DNA of 64,000 nucleotides. Origin: Dioszegia crocea. Lineage: Eukaryota > Basidiomycota > Tremellomycetes > Tremellales > Bulleribasidiaceae. The notes below the pieces were generated by a model. That model worked only from the letters and a program-made list of their open reading frames with translations, was not told where the DNA came from and did no database searches. The position numbers and the translations under genes were made by a program. Where the stretch lies: NCBI GenBank assembly GCA_001600615.1, contig BCKK01000006.1, forward strand, positions 806,001-870,000, written 5' to 3'. This document shows positions 1-11,679 of the stretch, piece after piece (within the stretch, counting starts at the first letter, position 1; every line of letters starts with the position of its first letter).

Positions 1-59
1 CAAGATGTCTAGTCAAAGAATGCAGTCTCCCTTCTTATCTCTTCCCAATATCTCTCGCC

Positions 60-1515
60 ATGGCAGGGAACGAACTTCAAGTGATACTCAATCCGCCGTT
101 ATGGCTCAAGATGCTCGCGCAGCTCTTCTGTCTTGGAGCTATCGAGCTGTGCTGTGAGCGGCAGCTAGCTGTAAGTGCGGTCACGAACCCTGCTGACATG
201 CAGCGTTGGAAGGCGTTTAACGAAGCCACTCCACCCGCTACAATTACGAAAAAAGACGGTGAACTGCCCGCGCGCGTTGGCCCATCTCGCCGAACTCGAC
301 TAGAGGGGGTGTATCAGATGTGCATCTCCTTGGCCATGCTCATTCCATCGAGTCTTGGCTTGATCGGCTACTTCAAGAAAGACGACGCATTGAAACGCCT
401 GATAGTCGACGGAGGTTGGGGTCTTGTGCAGCTGCACTTGTGGACCGGATTCTTCAGTGCAGTACGTAGTGTCTGTTCCACATCGGCATTGCTGACATGT
501 ATACAGGCTCTGATTGGTATCTTCCCTCGAAAGCGTCTGCTCCGTAAGATGAGAGGCCGAGGTGATCAATCACAACGCTGGGACTTCGAGATATATTCTC
601 AGGGCCCGACATCTGGATTCCGCTGGGCAAATCCGATCGTTAACAATTGCGCCGGATTTGCCTGCGCCCTGCTCTTACTCGGATCGAACTACTTTGGCCG
701 ACTGGATTTGGTACCCCTCGCAGCCGCAGCTCAGGTTATATGGGGACTGTCGTCAAGTTTAGTTCCCAAGTTCCGCATGAGAGTCATGGTCATGATTCAA
801 GCGGCTCTCTTTGTGAGTCTCTGCCATTCGGGATATCATCGGGCGAAAACTGATGATTGCAGATGATCTTTTTCGTCCTTGGATGCTGGCTCCACTCCTT
901 GCCCGCTGATAAGCCGGCGGCAAAGTCGTCCGACAAGTATGAGTTTGGCACGCCCTCACCCTGGTTGTTAAACATCATGTGTCTCTTCAGTTATTCCGTC
1001 GCGCACATGATTCCTGGCGCATTCGTAAGTTCTAAGGGTCTGCCAAGGTGATGTTACTGACCCAGCAGATGGTCGTCAATATGCGGTACGAGTATGGTCG
1101 CGTCGCCCCACCAGCCATCACCCACGCTCCCGGCGAGCCAGTTTTGTTGAACCACAAAGCGGCACCGCCATTTTTACCCCTGCATCACCTGTCGATATAC
1201 AGCTTCATCGCTTGCTACGCGGTCATCGATGTCTTACACTACCTCGGCATAGCGACTGCATATGGAACCGACCTGTTCATCATGCTGGCCATGGGGATTC
1301 CTGCCATCGTAGGCGGCACAGCTTTGGTCACGTTCCTCAGGGGAGACTTTGGGAATTGGTGGGACTATAGCGAGAAGTCAGTCGAATCATTCGCGCTATG
1401 AGTTGAGCTGACTTGTTGAAGTTACCGACCCGAGATCAACTTTGACGAAATTACCGAGTTGGACGAGGAGGATTTGGAGAAGCGAGTCGATGGGAAGCGG
1501 CCAATCACGCCTTAG
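60..1515 (+). CDS. Multipass membrane protein of unknown function
   Basis: I do not recognise this family. The ATG at 60 opens a protein of roughly 400 residues dominated by hydrophobic segments, for example near residues 8-25, 90-105, 130-155 and 195-235, plus several in the later exons, so it is probably an integral membrane protein with seven or more passes. Exons are joined by short canonical introns: one near 463-514 (GTACGT...ACAG), one starting at GTGAGT near 812, one starting at GTAAGT near 1024, and a last one (GTCAGT...GAAG, about 1378-1423) that leads to a short acidic tail ending KRPITP and the stop at 1513-1515. The multipass layout resembles fungal wax-synthase-like acyltransferases, but the catalytic signature of that family is not visible, so no enzyme is assigned. 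Confidence 0.6.
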
Positions 1516-2486
1516 GGTCAGCATCACCGTCTGTGATGACCTTGTGGTTATCCCTCTGGATCTATTGTAGCATCAGGTCTTGACATCAGCAACAAAATTA
1601 GTATGTAAGATATTGGAGGGTCAGGACTCAGCGAGACCGGGCTGGAACGGAGGGCTAGAAAGGATGATCGCTCCTGGGCCGGGATCTCCAGTTTCCGACC
1701 CTTTTTCACAGCAAGAACAATATCGCAGGGGACGAGATTCCTTACATCCTTCCTCTGCATCATTAGCAGCCGTGTATGCTGTTAGCCATATGTGTGATGA
1801 GAGAAGGTACACTTTCGATGCAGAGGTATAGACCATCTAAATTTAGCTTCCGCTATTGCGCAGTCGATCACAGTCAGCGGGGAAACGTCATCAAGCTGAG
1901 CTGCTGATTTCATGGAGGCGACGTCGGATGCATAACAATTAATCGCAAAGTCGCAAGAGAAGCCCATCATCCGACTCACAACATCACACATCCTTCACAG
2001 AGACGAAGATCAACTGCATGCTAGAGCGAACAGCCAAATCAAAACCGACATTCCGCCAAGAATTGACCCACCTCGGCCGACTCCGCTTGCCTCGGCCCGG
2101 ACATCTCCTAGCTCAGCTCACCCTGCGAGCTTCATCTTGATCTCCGCTTCTCATATCGGTCTCACCAAGTAACGCAGCTGCGAAAACAAGATTACACACA
2201 TCTACTCAGCCTCGCGGACTGCTGTCAGGCCTCGCTTCCCTATCTCCGTACCCCGCCGGTCCGACCCGACAAGGCTATCTGAGTGAGAACGGACGACCGT
2301 GAGTCAGATGACCCGAGCGCAGACTCGGGAGCTGGGTCAATGCAACACACTGACCCTTCTTAAGGCACCGCACGCTGAACCTCTTGTCGCCGCTCGAGCC
2401 TTTGTGCTATTACACTGGACAAAGGTACACATCGGTCATTTGGAAACCTCCTCGCCATCATCCACACAGCATAGAGGGAGGACACA
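1516..2486. other. Intergenic region upstream of SIP5
   Basis: This 970-base stretch has no coding frame with plausible codon use. The part after about 2000 is rich in CT and CA runs and probably holds the promoter and 5' leader of the downstream SIP5 gene. I see no repeat or RNA gene here. Confidence 0.4.
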
Positions 2487-4510
2487 ATGGGTAACTCCTC
2501 TTCCTCCCCCTCCAATCCCAGTTCGCCCAACCCTGGCGGCCCATCATCTACTACAGCGGCATCTGGAACTTCCCACTCAGCAACACTCCCACGCTCAACT
2601 TCCACACCTCGTGCCATATCGACGCCCTCGGGCGGCACCCGAACCCCTTCAGGACCATCTTCCGATCGGCCAGTCTTCCATTCCGGCCTGACGCCTCCAG
2701 CTCAACCTCCATCGCCACCTGCCCCCTCTACCCCTTTACTCCTTCCTCATGCCGGACATCTTTCGCCCCAAAACCCACATGCTCTCTCACATCCTCAGGC
2801 ACACGACTACTCCAAAACGGTAGTCACACGCCTGATCATGGAGGCCAAACTGGCGCCATTCTATCGTGGACTGGAAGACTTTGAGGAGGACTGGTCTCTG
2901 GATGATATCTCCAAACGGGTCGACGCGCTCAGAGAGACGGATCTGGAAGAGGGAGTGAGCAATAGCGTGACGGAACGGATGAAGGAGGAGAGGGCGCCAG
3001 GTGGTGGAGTGGGATCAGTAGCGAAGAAGATCGGGATACACAAAGCTAAAGCGGGCAAGGATAAGGAAGAGCGGGAAGCCGTGCTTGAAAGGGAGAAGAG
3101 GGCTTATCAGAACGCTACGGAATGTCCAATCTGCTTCCTAGTGAGTCTCCCACTTGCGCGTGTGACCTCAAGTGCTGACCCTCAGAACTACCCACCAAAT
3201 ATAAACACCTCGCGCTGTTGTCAACAGCCCATTTGTACCGAATGCTTTGTCCAAATCAAGCGCTCGGATGCTACCCTCACACACCTCGAATCGGAATCTG
3301 CCTGCTGCCCTTATTGCATGGAAACAGATTTCGGCGTGATCTACGAACGACCTCCTACTCCTACCTCCACACAACGCTCCATCTCTTCCTCGGCATTAGC
3401 CACTTCGCCAGAGGGTGATATGAGCGGCTTTAGCCAGGCGTTGAGTCTAGGCAGTAATGATGACATGGACCTGAGCGTGGGTCCTGGGATGGCGCCAAAA
3501 GTCCAAGAGACTGTGAGGCGGAAGAGTGTCAATGCGAAGGATAAGCAGGTTGTGACTATCGGTAAGTCGCTAACCTTGATGAAATGAGGAGTTACAGCTG
3601 ATCACTTGCCAGATGAGATCCGACCGGACTGGGAAGATAAGCTCAATGCCGTAAAGGCGGCAGCGGCGAGAAAGGCTTCCAGGCGAATTGTCATGCGTCA
3701 AGTTGGAGACAGGCTTGTGCCTATCGGCTACACCTCAGCTCGCGCCTCTGGAACGGCCGACTTCAGCATGTCCGTCGGGACGGACGAGAATGGGTCGAGA
3801 CGGAGGCGCGGGACAGCAGGACGAGAGCGTGAGCGCGAGCTTGAAGAGGTGAGTTTCGGACTTTGCATGCTGAGATACCCGACTGACATGTCTAGCTCAT
3901 GATTATGGAGGCTATGCGTCTATCGGTGATTGACCACGAGGAGCACCAACGGTCCCAAATCACACCTGACACCGGAAACGGTACGGGCTCTGCTACGACC
4001 GCCGGAGGACCAAATTCCGGATCCACAACCCCCACACTCGGCGAAGGTAGCTCTTCGACCTCCTCTTTCCGCCGTCGGGCAGGCACGGTTGGATCTACAT
4101 CTTCCAACCCCACTGCGTCAATCAAAGACAAGGCGACATCTAAACTTTTCAGCAAGTTTGGGAATCGGAGTCGATCGGGAAGCAACGCAAGTAATAGGGT
4201 GACTTTCGCTCCCGAGACATCGAGGAGGGGAAGTCTAGCGTTGGGTGGCGGAAGTCAGGGTAGCTCGGTTGTACATTTACCTCCTGGCGGAGCGGGGAGC
4301 GGTACGGATTTTGCACCAAATTCCCCCTCACCGCTCGTTTCAACAACCACAAATACCTCCACACCAGATCCTGCGTCGACATCCTCTGCTCCGCCATCCG
4401 CTATACCCCGAATCAGCCTTGATATGGCGCCCATGGCACCGGAGCCCGCATTCGCGAATACTACTTTGGCGCAGGGGCGGAGCAGCGTCGATACAACGAG
4501 GACAGCATAG
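2487..4510 (+). CDS. SIP5: SIP5-like RING-type protein
   Basis: This is the fungal SIP5 homologue; in yeast Sip5 interacts with the Reg1/Snf1 glucose-signalling phosphatase-kinase system. The start at 2487 gives MGNSSSSPSN, a candidate N-myristoylation signal, then a Ser/Pro-rich disordered stretch. A helical segment follows (MEAKLAPFYRGLEDFEEDW) and then a RING-like zinc module split across the first intron: ECPICFL, then CCQQPICTECF and CCPYCMETDFGV, the SIP5 signature. The C-terminal half is low-complexity Ser/Thr/Gly. Four exons are supported: 2487-3140, 3186-3561, 3613-3848 and 3896-4510, each with GT..AG ends and preserved frame. The long disordered tail is typical of Tremellomycete versions. 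Identity is well supported; the cellular role is taken from the yeast homologue. Confidence 0.85.
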
Positions 4511-5126
4511 TGATTGAGCCTGGATAGGAGGGATGAGCTGTTTGTACGATGAAGATGGGCGTAGGTGTATCATTCTGGGACTTTCAAGGGTTACTTGTTA
4601 GCATTGCCATCTTTACATTTTCCTCTCTCTGCCATGTATGTGGATGTGTACCATGTCCGAGTGCTACTGAAGTCTGTACTGACGCCTCCGGCTTTCGTGC
4701 GACTATGCTTGGATGTGGACCAATTATGAGCTTCGAGCGGACTCACGACAAACGCGTACTGTACACTACCTGTCTCCCGGGTGTTCAGTGATATACCGAA
4801 CCAGGGACTAACAGAGTCAATGTGCCAAGGGTGTTAAAAGAGCGAGCCACATGTCGGCTCAGCTGTGTGCTTTGCGCCAGAGCTCAACCACCATGAGCGA
4901 GATCAAAACTATCTCTGAGGAACTCGCTTGTCTCGCTGGAATCCACTATAGATCTAGTATTTCATACATCATCCACCTTATGGCAATACTACGCCTGTGC
5001 CTTCTCTCTCCCCCATGTCCTCGTACAATTCCAGAATGCTTACGTCGATTCTGTGAACGATGATTCACCTGATCGTCATCACCTTCTCCCGCCTCTAACA
5101 CGGCTTCCAACAGTGCTTAGCGCCTC
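4511..5126. other. Convergent 3' intergenic region
   Basis: Tail-to-tail spacer between SIP5 (+) and the first F-box-like gene (-). Only short unconserved frames are present, and I see no RNA gene or repeat. Confidence 0.4.
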
Positions 5127-6233
5127 TCAGACTGTCGAAGCTGCCGCCGTCAGTTGAGAAATACACATCATGATGCCAGTGGAGTGTGGCGATATATGCT
5201 TACATTGGAGATCTGGCGCCAAATATCTGACGATTTCCTCATCTGCGGCTCTCAGAAGCGCCTCTTCCTCCCCATCAAACATCATGCCGGCTTTCATCTC
5301 CGATAGCCAATCCCGAAAGCTGACGAAAGAAATGGGATGCTTAGATTCCTCGGCATCCCCGAACTCCTCCACCAGATCCTGCAACCCATCTGGACTAAGG
5401 CCAAGGTATTCACCGCCAACCAGTCGCATGCGGTGATAGCGGGAATCGAGAAGAGCGCGGTTGGTTACTTCGCGCTTGATCCGCCTGCCCGCCGAGTAGA
5501 TTCTACGCCTATAAGTCTGGAAGCCCTCGCCTCTCATCTGGAGTGGAGGGAGCAGTACAGTCGTGATTGTGAGAGTTGGCTGGTCTTTATAGAATGCGAA
5601 GAATGGCGACGCTTCGGGTGAAAAGGAGGTGAGGGGAACGAGCAAGGTGATGTCGCGGTTTGAGGTCTTGTAGCGCTCGAAATCTAGCCAGAAGATGTAT
5701 CCTTCCGGGCGTATTGCGGCTTCGTCTGGGATCCGAAGGACGAAATTTGCGGTCTTTAGCTGACCATGAAGTACGAAGGGTAGGGCGAGCGCTTTCTCGA
5801 ATTGCCACTCGATTTCCGGTCCGCACATCGGGTGAATGACGACCGTTTCGACCTTCTCCAAAACACCTCGGGGGATTGTCGGCAAGGAGAAACGGGGACC
5901 GCAATTGAGGAAGTGGATCGATTGAACTTGCGATAGAGCTTCTTTGAGGAAAGGGGAGAAGGAGCGGCCCAGTAGACCGGATGTGGCTCCCCGTTTGATT
6001 GGCGCTTGTCCGAGTATCATGATTCGCTCGAATTGCCGCTGTGTGAGGCGGAGCTGGCGATATAGGAAAGGCGCTACGGCTTGGAACATGTGTTTAGAGC
6101 ATCGGAGGAGGATGGCGAGAGTCTTGGGCGAGGAGTAGTGGAGGATTTCGGAGAGAAGGAGCGGAAAGGATAGGATGTCGAGCGATGATGCTGGGGCTTG
6201 GGTTTTGGGAAAATTAGGCAGTGCTTTCGACCG
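5127..6233 (-). CDS. F-box-like protein, array 1 member A (no chromodomain, 5' end unresolved)
   Basis: First of five related minus-strand genes. The N-terminal part of the exon ending at 6233 reads as an F-box-like segment (LSFPLLLSEILHYSSPKTL, then LLRCSKHMFQAVAPFLYRQL). A long unique middle follows, then the array's C-terminal signature: VGGEYLGLSPDGL, FVSFRDWLSE and FDGEEEALLRAADEE. A last intron is likely at 5141-5204, leaving a short terminal exon that ends at the same stop. Upstream, a CTGAC..CAG acceptor lies at 6234, and a GTGAGT donor at 6433-6438 would make a 205-nt intron that holds a 19-copy GATGG repeat. The phase of that donor does not give an open frame, so the first exon and start codon are not established. 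No chromodomain is detectable upstream. A role as an SCF ubiquitin-ligase adaptor is inferred only from the F-box-like motif. Confidence 0.6.
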   Translation of the reverse strand, partial: RSKALPNFPKTQAPASSLDILSFPLLLSEILHYSSPKTLAILLRCSKHMFQAVAPFLYRQLRLTQRQFERIMILGQAPIKRGATSGLLGRSFSPFLKEALSQVQSIHFLNCGPRFSLPTIPRGVLEKVETVVIHPMCGPEIEWQFEKALALPFVLHGQLKTANFVLRIPDEAAIRPEGYIFWLDFERYKTSNRDITLLVPLTSFSPEASPFFAFYKDQPTLTITTVLLPPLQMRGEGFQTYRRRIYSAGRRIKREVTNRALLDSRYHRMRLVGGEYLGLSPDGLQDLVEEFGDAEESKHPISFVSFRDWLSEMKAGMMFDGEEEALLRAADEEIVRYLAPDLQCKHISPHSTGIMMCISQLTAAASTV

Positions 6234-6290
6234 CTGTTCAGAATGTCAGCCAGGGCCCAAATGTCTCGTGAAAAGGAATGTGGGACTTGG

Positions 6291-6385
6291 GATGGGATGG
6301 GATGGGATGGGATGGGATGGGATGGGATGGGATGGGATGGGATGGGATGGGATGGGATGGGATGGGATGGGATGGGATGGGATGG
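6291..6385. repeat. (GATGG)19 pentanucleotide microsatellite
   Basis: Nineteen perfect head-to-tail copies of GATGG fill 95 bases, directly upstream of the F-box-like exon ending at 6233 and probably inside its first intron. The array is uninterrupted, which suggests recent expansion and likely length variation between strains. Confidence 0.95.
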
Positions 6386-6439
6386 GAAGGATGAGATTAA
6401 CAGCGACTAATGCTGCGGGATGCGGGAGGATGACTCACC

Positions 6440-7008
6440 CTCCTGGACTGCGTCAAGTGTCTCTTCGTCGGTGGACTGACAGCGATGGAAATAGCTCGTG
6501 TTGTTTGCGACCTTGTCGAGGGGTACTGCGTAGGAGTGGACATATATACGTGTAAGAGGGGAACAACCGAGGTAGATGAAGGTAAGAGGACGATAGACAG
6601 AACGTTGCACGGTCCCTGGTTGATCTGGCCGCAGCGCCTGGCAGCTGCTCAACGCCACGCCACGTGATACATCGCGCTCGGACTCCCCCTCATACAGACC
6701 CGTCACCTTGACTGACCGCTGGCCAGACTGTCCGGTCAGTACTCAGCATCTGCAGGTGGAACAGAGCGACATCAGCCTCGGTCAGAAGCAAATTTCCGCC
6801 GGAGCGCCCGAAAATGGTCTCGATCAGAAGGACTTTTTTTCAAGTTAGTCATGTTCCGGTGAGCTCTTCAATGCACATGCCTTGATTGCGATACTTAACC
6901 ATCGCCTTGACTAGGCATAATCGGCTCCTCATAATTCCGCCTGCAGCATCTCGTTTCGCTTTCGCCCTCTTCGCCACCCGTCAGCCCAGCGTCGACTGAA
7001 TGATGGAA
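6440..7008. other. Spacer between array 1 members A and B
   Basis: This stretch must contain the promoter and possibly the first exon of member A. No chromodomain-like frame (YLV.W..Y...TWEPWE) is found on the minus strand. Nothing else is recognised. Confidence 0.35.
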
Positions 7009-8087
7009 TTAGGACGTCTGGGTAATCAGCGTCACATCCTCACAGCATTCCAGGGATGTGTGCAACTCACGGACTTCTTCTTCTCACTAATACGAGCCAC
7101 CATCTCCCGGTCTGCTTTCCTCAGCTCCTCCTCCTCTTCCAACGTGAAGACCATCCCTGGCTCGAGCTCATCGAGCCATTCTGCGAATGTGACGAAGGTG
7201 AGGGATCGCTCTGGTGTGAATTTTGGGGGAGTAGGTATCAGATCACTACCGGCAAAGTGATCGACAACCGAGTTGAAGAGGGCTTTCGGATCGCTGTCCA
7301 GGTATTCGCTGCCCACAAGACGAAGGTGGACAGCATGGCTGCAATCGGAAATGGCGTCTGGAAAGTCCGCAATCCAATTCCAGCGATTGTCCTGAGGCCA
7401 GTCCCCAGAGCCGTCATCAAGCAGTGTTGAGGGGAGGATTGCCACTGTAACTTCATGAAATAACGCGTTGCACGTCGACTGGCTTTCCGATGAATATAGT
7501 ACTTCGCATAGCGGAGGATATTGGACTTCTTCTTCAACAGGGTGCACAAGCAGAGTGACGTATCGCGTGGTACTGGCCAATCCAGTGATGTTGTAATCGA
7601 GGTATAAGCCCTCAATGCGGAGATGATCGACAACGTATGTTGGGTAGAGTCGCACGAACAGATGCGGAACGTGTACTCCACCGAGATCGACATCGTCACG
7701 GTCGTTCTGGACGATACGGGAATGGTGTACAATTGCCGCTTCGATTTTGGGAGTATAACCGAGAGGGAGTGTGATCATTGGATCGCCAATGCCAAACTCA
7801 AGATAGCTGAGGTAGCGTACATGTCGAAGCGATTCTCGCAGGAATGGGGAGACCTCGCCTTCAGCAAGGGGATCGGTTGCCGGCCGCCAGACCTCGATCA
7901 TACGTCTGACTTGGGAAGGTGACAATCGAAGATGCCGATATATGGAGGGGACGACGGCCTGGAAGAGGTGTTTGGAGCATCGGAGGAGATTCGCAAGGGT
8001 TCCTTGGGTGGAGTTTTCGATGACTTGTGATAGAAGGGAGGGGTAGGAAACGATGTTGAGTGATGCAAAGGGTTTGGGAAGGGCTTC
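7009..8087 (-). CDS. F-box-like protein, array 1 member B (no chromodomain)
   Basis: Paralogue of its neighbours on both sides. The exon entered through a CACAG acceptor at 8088 begins EALPKPFASLNIVSYPSLL and continues through the F-box-like LLRCSKHLFQAVVPSIYRHL segment. The C-terminal signature is present as VGSEYLDSDPKAL, FVTFAEWLDELEPG and EEEEELRKADREM. A final intron (7018-7070, GTGAGT..CCAG) joins a tiny last exon coding Thr-Ser-stop at 7009-7017, the same architecture as in the other members. The upstream exon is uncertain: an ATG at 8306 (MAATSPTGDMAGQEMTAQF) followed by GTTAGT would splice in phase with 8087, but this is only a candidate. The visible frames upstream do not contain a chromodomain. 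Function unknown; an E3 adaptor is inferred. Confidence 0.6.
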
Positions 8088-8309
8088 CTGTGAGACAGAA
8101 GTCTGTATCCATCAGCTTGCTCCAATTATGTCTGATCATCCATATTTATCAGGGCCTATGCGAAGCAGCATCAGGGTTGATGGAGAGCGAAGGCAGAGGG
8201 ATTCGAGGGATGATGTTGACGAGACCTCCGACGCCATCACCGGACTAACAAACTGCGCTGTCATTTCCTGACCTGCCATATCGCCTGTCGGACTAGTAGC
8301 CGCCATTAC

Positions 8310-8954
8310 CGATCGATGTAGAGCGGTCTACACTTGATTCAGTTGAATACTGGAATGAGAGGAAAGAGAAGGAATCTGGATCATATTGGCTGCACTGGGA
8401 GCTGGGCGGCTCCGGCCGTGCCTGATATCGGCATGCCGTACGTGACCAAGCGAGCCTCTAGCTATATGTAGGCTGCCAGGTGGGCCAGACGTTCAATTAC
8501 ACGACCATGGTCATCTTGGCCTGCGCAGCAGGGCTGACACAACCTAACCATCAACGCGAGTCGCATAGTCTAGCTGAAGATTGGCTGCAGAAGCGTAAGT
8601 GGCTGACCGGCGACTCTGACTCCAGCTGGATGATAATATAAAGCAGGGGCGGTCGTAGCTCGCGACTGGACTACACAATCGTATGCATGTACACCTGACC
8701 CGTAGTTATACTCTGACTTTGAATGCCGAGCATGTCACGAGGACGACATGGCCTATCAAGATCGTCAGCATCCATGCCGCTATGTACGATACAAATCGGC
8801 ATTAATAAATTACCAAGTGCCGTACCTCCTCGCTAAGCAGGCGTCCCCGTATCCGGGCTTTTCTTGGTGCTCGCCTCTGTTCACACTGACGCCGTCGGGT
8901 CTGCGGGTAATACTGGTGCAACACCGCCTGCCTAAGATTGTCAGAATCGCGCTT
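8310..8954. other. Spacer between array 1 members B and C
   Basis: No conserved frame is seen on either strand. The region may carry the extreme 3' exon of member C, whose last intron donor lies at 8976-8981, and the promoter of member B. No repeats or RNA genes are recognised. Confidence 0.35.
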
Positions 8955-10412
8955 TTACAGGGATGAGGAATCTTCGCTCACCTCCAGCCTTCGAGTCGTC
9001 CACGCGAGAAGCTCCCGATCCGCCTTTCTCAGTTCCACCTCTTCGTCTGAACCAAAAACTGCCCCATTCGATGGAACGTCCAACCAATCCTCGAATCGCG
9101 TGAAGGACATTTTGTGATTACCCCTCGTCCGAACGTCTTCGTCACGCGAAAACTTCGCCAACTCTTCGGAAGAATACCCGAGATATTCAGCGCCGACTAC
9201 AGTTGTGTGACTCGGAGGAGATCTCGATGATTGGTGGATGTTTTGCGGAAACTTCGCCCAGAAATCATTGGCGTCAGGCGTCCAGCTCCCTGGCACATCG
9301 GCTGATGGAGGTGATGGTAAAAGTACTATGGTTTGTTCCCTCCCCTTCGCACGGAGGTCGGTCCCGCGATATTCACAGAGAGGCGGATGTATCAAAGAGC
9401 CGGCGTCGGGGACGAGGATAGTGATGTCGAGCATACTTGTGGGCATGTCCTCGAAGAACTGAAGATATCTGTATGGGGGCGCTTTCACGAAGAGCCGGGG
9501 ACTCTTCATTCCGCCTAATTTGGGTGGCTTTATGTGCACTTGCATGTAAGTGGGAAAAGTGGTGTAGAACTCGGGGATGAGGTCGAGATAGAGGACGTCA
9601 AGATTTGACAGCAAGCCCCGGGGGAATGTCGGAAGTGTGAATTTGGGGTGGAAGTCTCGGCATGTGAGGACGCGAATATGCTGCAGAGCTTCACGCAAGA
9701 AGATGGAGTAAAATCGGGAGCCTTTGACTGACGTAGAGTTGGGTTGACTCGAAACATTCGCGGATTCGATGAGTTGTTTAAGCTGAGCGGATGTCATTCG
9801 GAGATGGCGATAGAGGGTAGGAGCGACCGTTTGGAAAAGGTGCTTTGAGCAGCAGAGGAGAGTGGCGAGCGTCGAAGAGGAGGAATGAGCAATGACTTGG
9901 GAGAGGATATGGGGGTATGCAATTATTGTGAATGATGATGTGGGTGACGGGGGTGGGGTAACCTGTCCAGTCAGTAATCGTTGCTTCACGATTCATATCA
10001 CAGTCTTGCCTCTCCAATTCGTCCGCTTCAAAGCTCACAGATAGTATTCTAGGCACAACAGCGACAGCCGTCTGAGCCTGATCTCGATGCGCCGAGGCGG
10101 GCGGGAAATGATGATTAGGGTCCGAGATATGTTGTTGGCGGAATACTTCATAGGCAGCGGTATTGCTGACTGCCTCCCATGGCTCCCAGGAGTCTTCCGA
10201 TTCCCCATAATCGCGCCAGCGGACGAGATAATCAAATCCATCATCGTCTTTGCTTATTTGAGAGTTGAGGATACAATCGATAGTGTATTCCGCCTGACGG
10301 GCCTTGCCTGCCTTCATCAGTACTGCTATTCCCGCGCGTGCAATGGGACGTGCTGGGATTTACCTCTTCTGCCCTGCTTCCTTCTCTTCCGAGATCCCTT
10401 GCTGCTTGGCAT
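8955..10412 (-). CDS. Chromodomain / F-box-like fusion protein, array 1 member C
   Basis: The ATG at 10412 starts a short basic exon (MPSSKGSRKRRKQGRR) that splices by GTAAAT..GCAG, in phase, to a chromodomain exon. The chromodomain keeps the aromatic-cage positions: the Tyr of AEYTID, and the Trp and Tyr of YLVRWRDY, followed by SWEPWEAV and a conserved tail FRQQHISDPNHHFPP. An intron at 9963-10038 (GTGAGC..ACAG, phase 0) joins it to the F-box-like exon: AYPHILSQVIAHSSSSTL, LLCCSKHLFQTVAPTLYRHL. The C-terminal signature VGAEYLGYSSEEL, FTRFEDWLDV and EEVELRKADRELLAW is present. The exon runs to a stop at 8955, but a GTGAGC donor at 8976-8981 suggests a short final exon further downstream that I could not fix. 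The inferred role is a methyl-lysine-directed ubiquitin-ligase adaptor in the nucleus; nothing in the sequence proves it. Confidence 0.7.
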
Positions 10413-10922
10413 GCTGTATGCTTATATCAATGAGCTTAAACAGGTGATTGAGTGATTGATGGCATATCTGCATGGGTCTCGCTCGAGCTTGCGCTGAGCC
10501 CCGACCGAGCGCCATGTGATGTTGATCACGTGCAACTCTCTTACACCAGGTACCGCGATATGAGCGCGATATGATATGGCCACCTTGGGTGATTAGGGCC
10601 GCTTGAGCCGTGTAGCTGGACGATGATGTTCACAGTAGTGTTGTACCGCGGATGATACCTACTGGTAAATTCAATCCCTTAGTCCACCTTAGTCTACCTT
10701 ATGGCGTATTTAGCGTGACAAGCGTTACAACATCCATCACATAAATTCACAGTTGGGAGGAGACAACCCGTGCCATAGATTCGGAGTCCTGAGACCCACA
10801 GCTGTCTGAAACTTTCCTCAGACTTGTTGCATGATGAAAGCTTGCACCCCTGGACTCGCGCGAGGGAGCGGTGGGTGGTATCTAACCAGGGACACTCCTT
10901 AAACCCCTCTTTAAGCACCCAA
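10413..10922. other. Intergenic region between member C and the GNAT gene
   Basis: Upstream region of the chromodomain gene and 3' flank of the acetyltransferase. It contains short unconserved frames only. Confidence 0.35.
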
Positions 10923-11679
10923 CTATCGCCCCAATCTCAAAGTACGCGCGGGGCGGACCATTTTCCTCTCCCGCATGAGTACCCCAGCTCCAGTAGTCAC
11001 CTCACACCAACCTATAACCTCAAACCCGCGTCTCGAATACAGCCTGTACCCCTGGGGCCATCAGCAGATCAGGTCTAGCCCGTACCTACCTCTTCCGAGG
11101 CAACACAGCAAACAGGGAGATCCTTTTCATCCGCCCGCTTCAGCCCCCATTCCAATAACGAACCTCCAATGCCCATCCCTTGAAACTGCGGATCAACAGC
11201 AAGCCCACCCAAAGTCCATCTTTCTCCCTTAACCTCACTTTCCAGTCCTTGCTCGGCCGCGCCGATCCCCTCCATCAAGACATGATCGCTACCTGACAAG
11301 TATCCCTCCCTGGTCACAGTCGATCCCAGAGGATGACTTGCCCGATTGTCTGGATCATCCCAAACAACGTATCCACAGATTTGCCCGTCTCTCACCGCCT
11401 TCAGGTATATCTTCGTCGAATTGGAATATTGGTATCGTATTCGAGCGGTGACCAAGGCTGCCGTCCAAAGTCAGAAAGTAGGGTTAGTGTGGTGCAGGAC
11501 TCACCAAGCCTTTCTTCCTCGGGAAGTCTGTGCTCGTTGGGGAACTTGGCCTGCTCGACGGGATCATGTCGGCGAGCGGCTATGCGTATCTCGGCTAGTC
11601 GAGTCATATCTTGTGCCGTCACGGTAAGACTTAATTAAGCAAGGTCATCTGGGGGAACGCACATTTGGGTATCCTCCAT
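10923..11679 (-). CDS. GNAT-family N-acetyltransferase
   Basis: A complete small GNAT enzyme that would transfer acetyl from acetyl-CoA to an unknown amine. Four exons can be joined in phase. They run MEDTQ.. (start at 11679), across a 33-nt intron to TVTAQDMTRLAEIRIAARR, then after GTGAGT..GGCAG to ALVTARIRYQYSNST. The core carries GYVVWDDP on a central strand, then WTLGGLAVDPQFQGMGIG, the acetyl-CoA-binding R/Q-x-x-G-x-G/A motif (QFQGMG). A 38-nt intron at 11052-11089 leads to EGYRLYSRRGFEVIGW, the classical GNAT C-terminal motif. The stop is at 10923-10925. The gene sits inside the F-box-like array on the same strand but is unrelated in sequence. The substrate cannot be told from sequence. 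The very short introns are the least certain part of the model. Confidence 0.75.

Noticed and set aside
60..1515. Wax synthase / membrane-bound O-acyltransferase
   Set aside because: Multipass layout is similar, but the catalytic signature and the RxFWGRxWHQ-like motif of that family are not visible.
6291..6385. Telomere or subtelomere repeat
   Set aside because: The unit is GATGG, not the TTAGGG/TTAGGGGG type, and the array is internal among genes on both sides.
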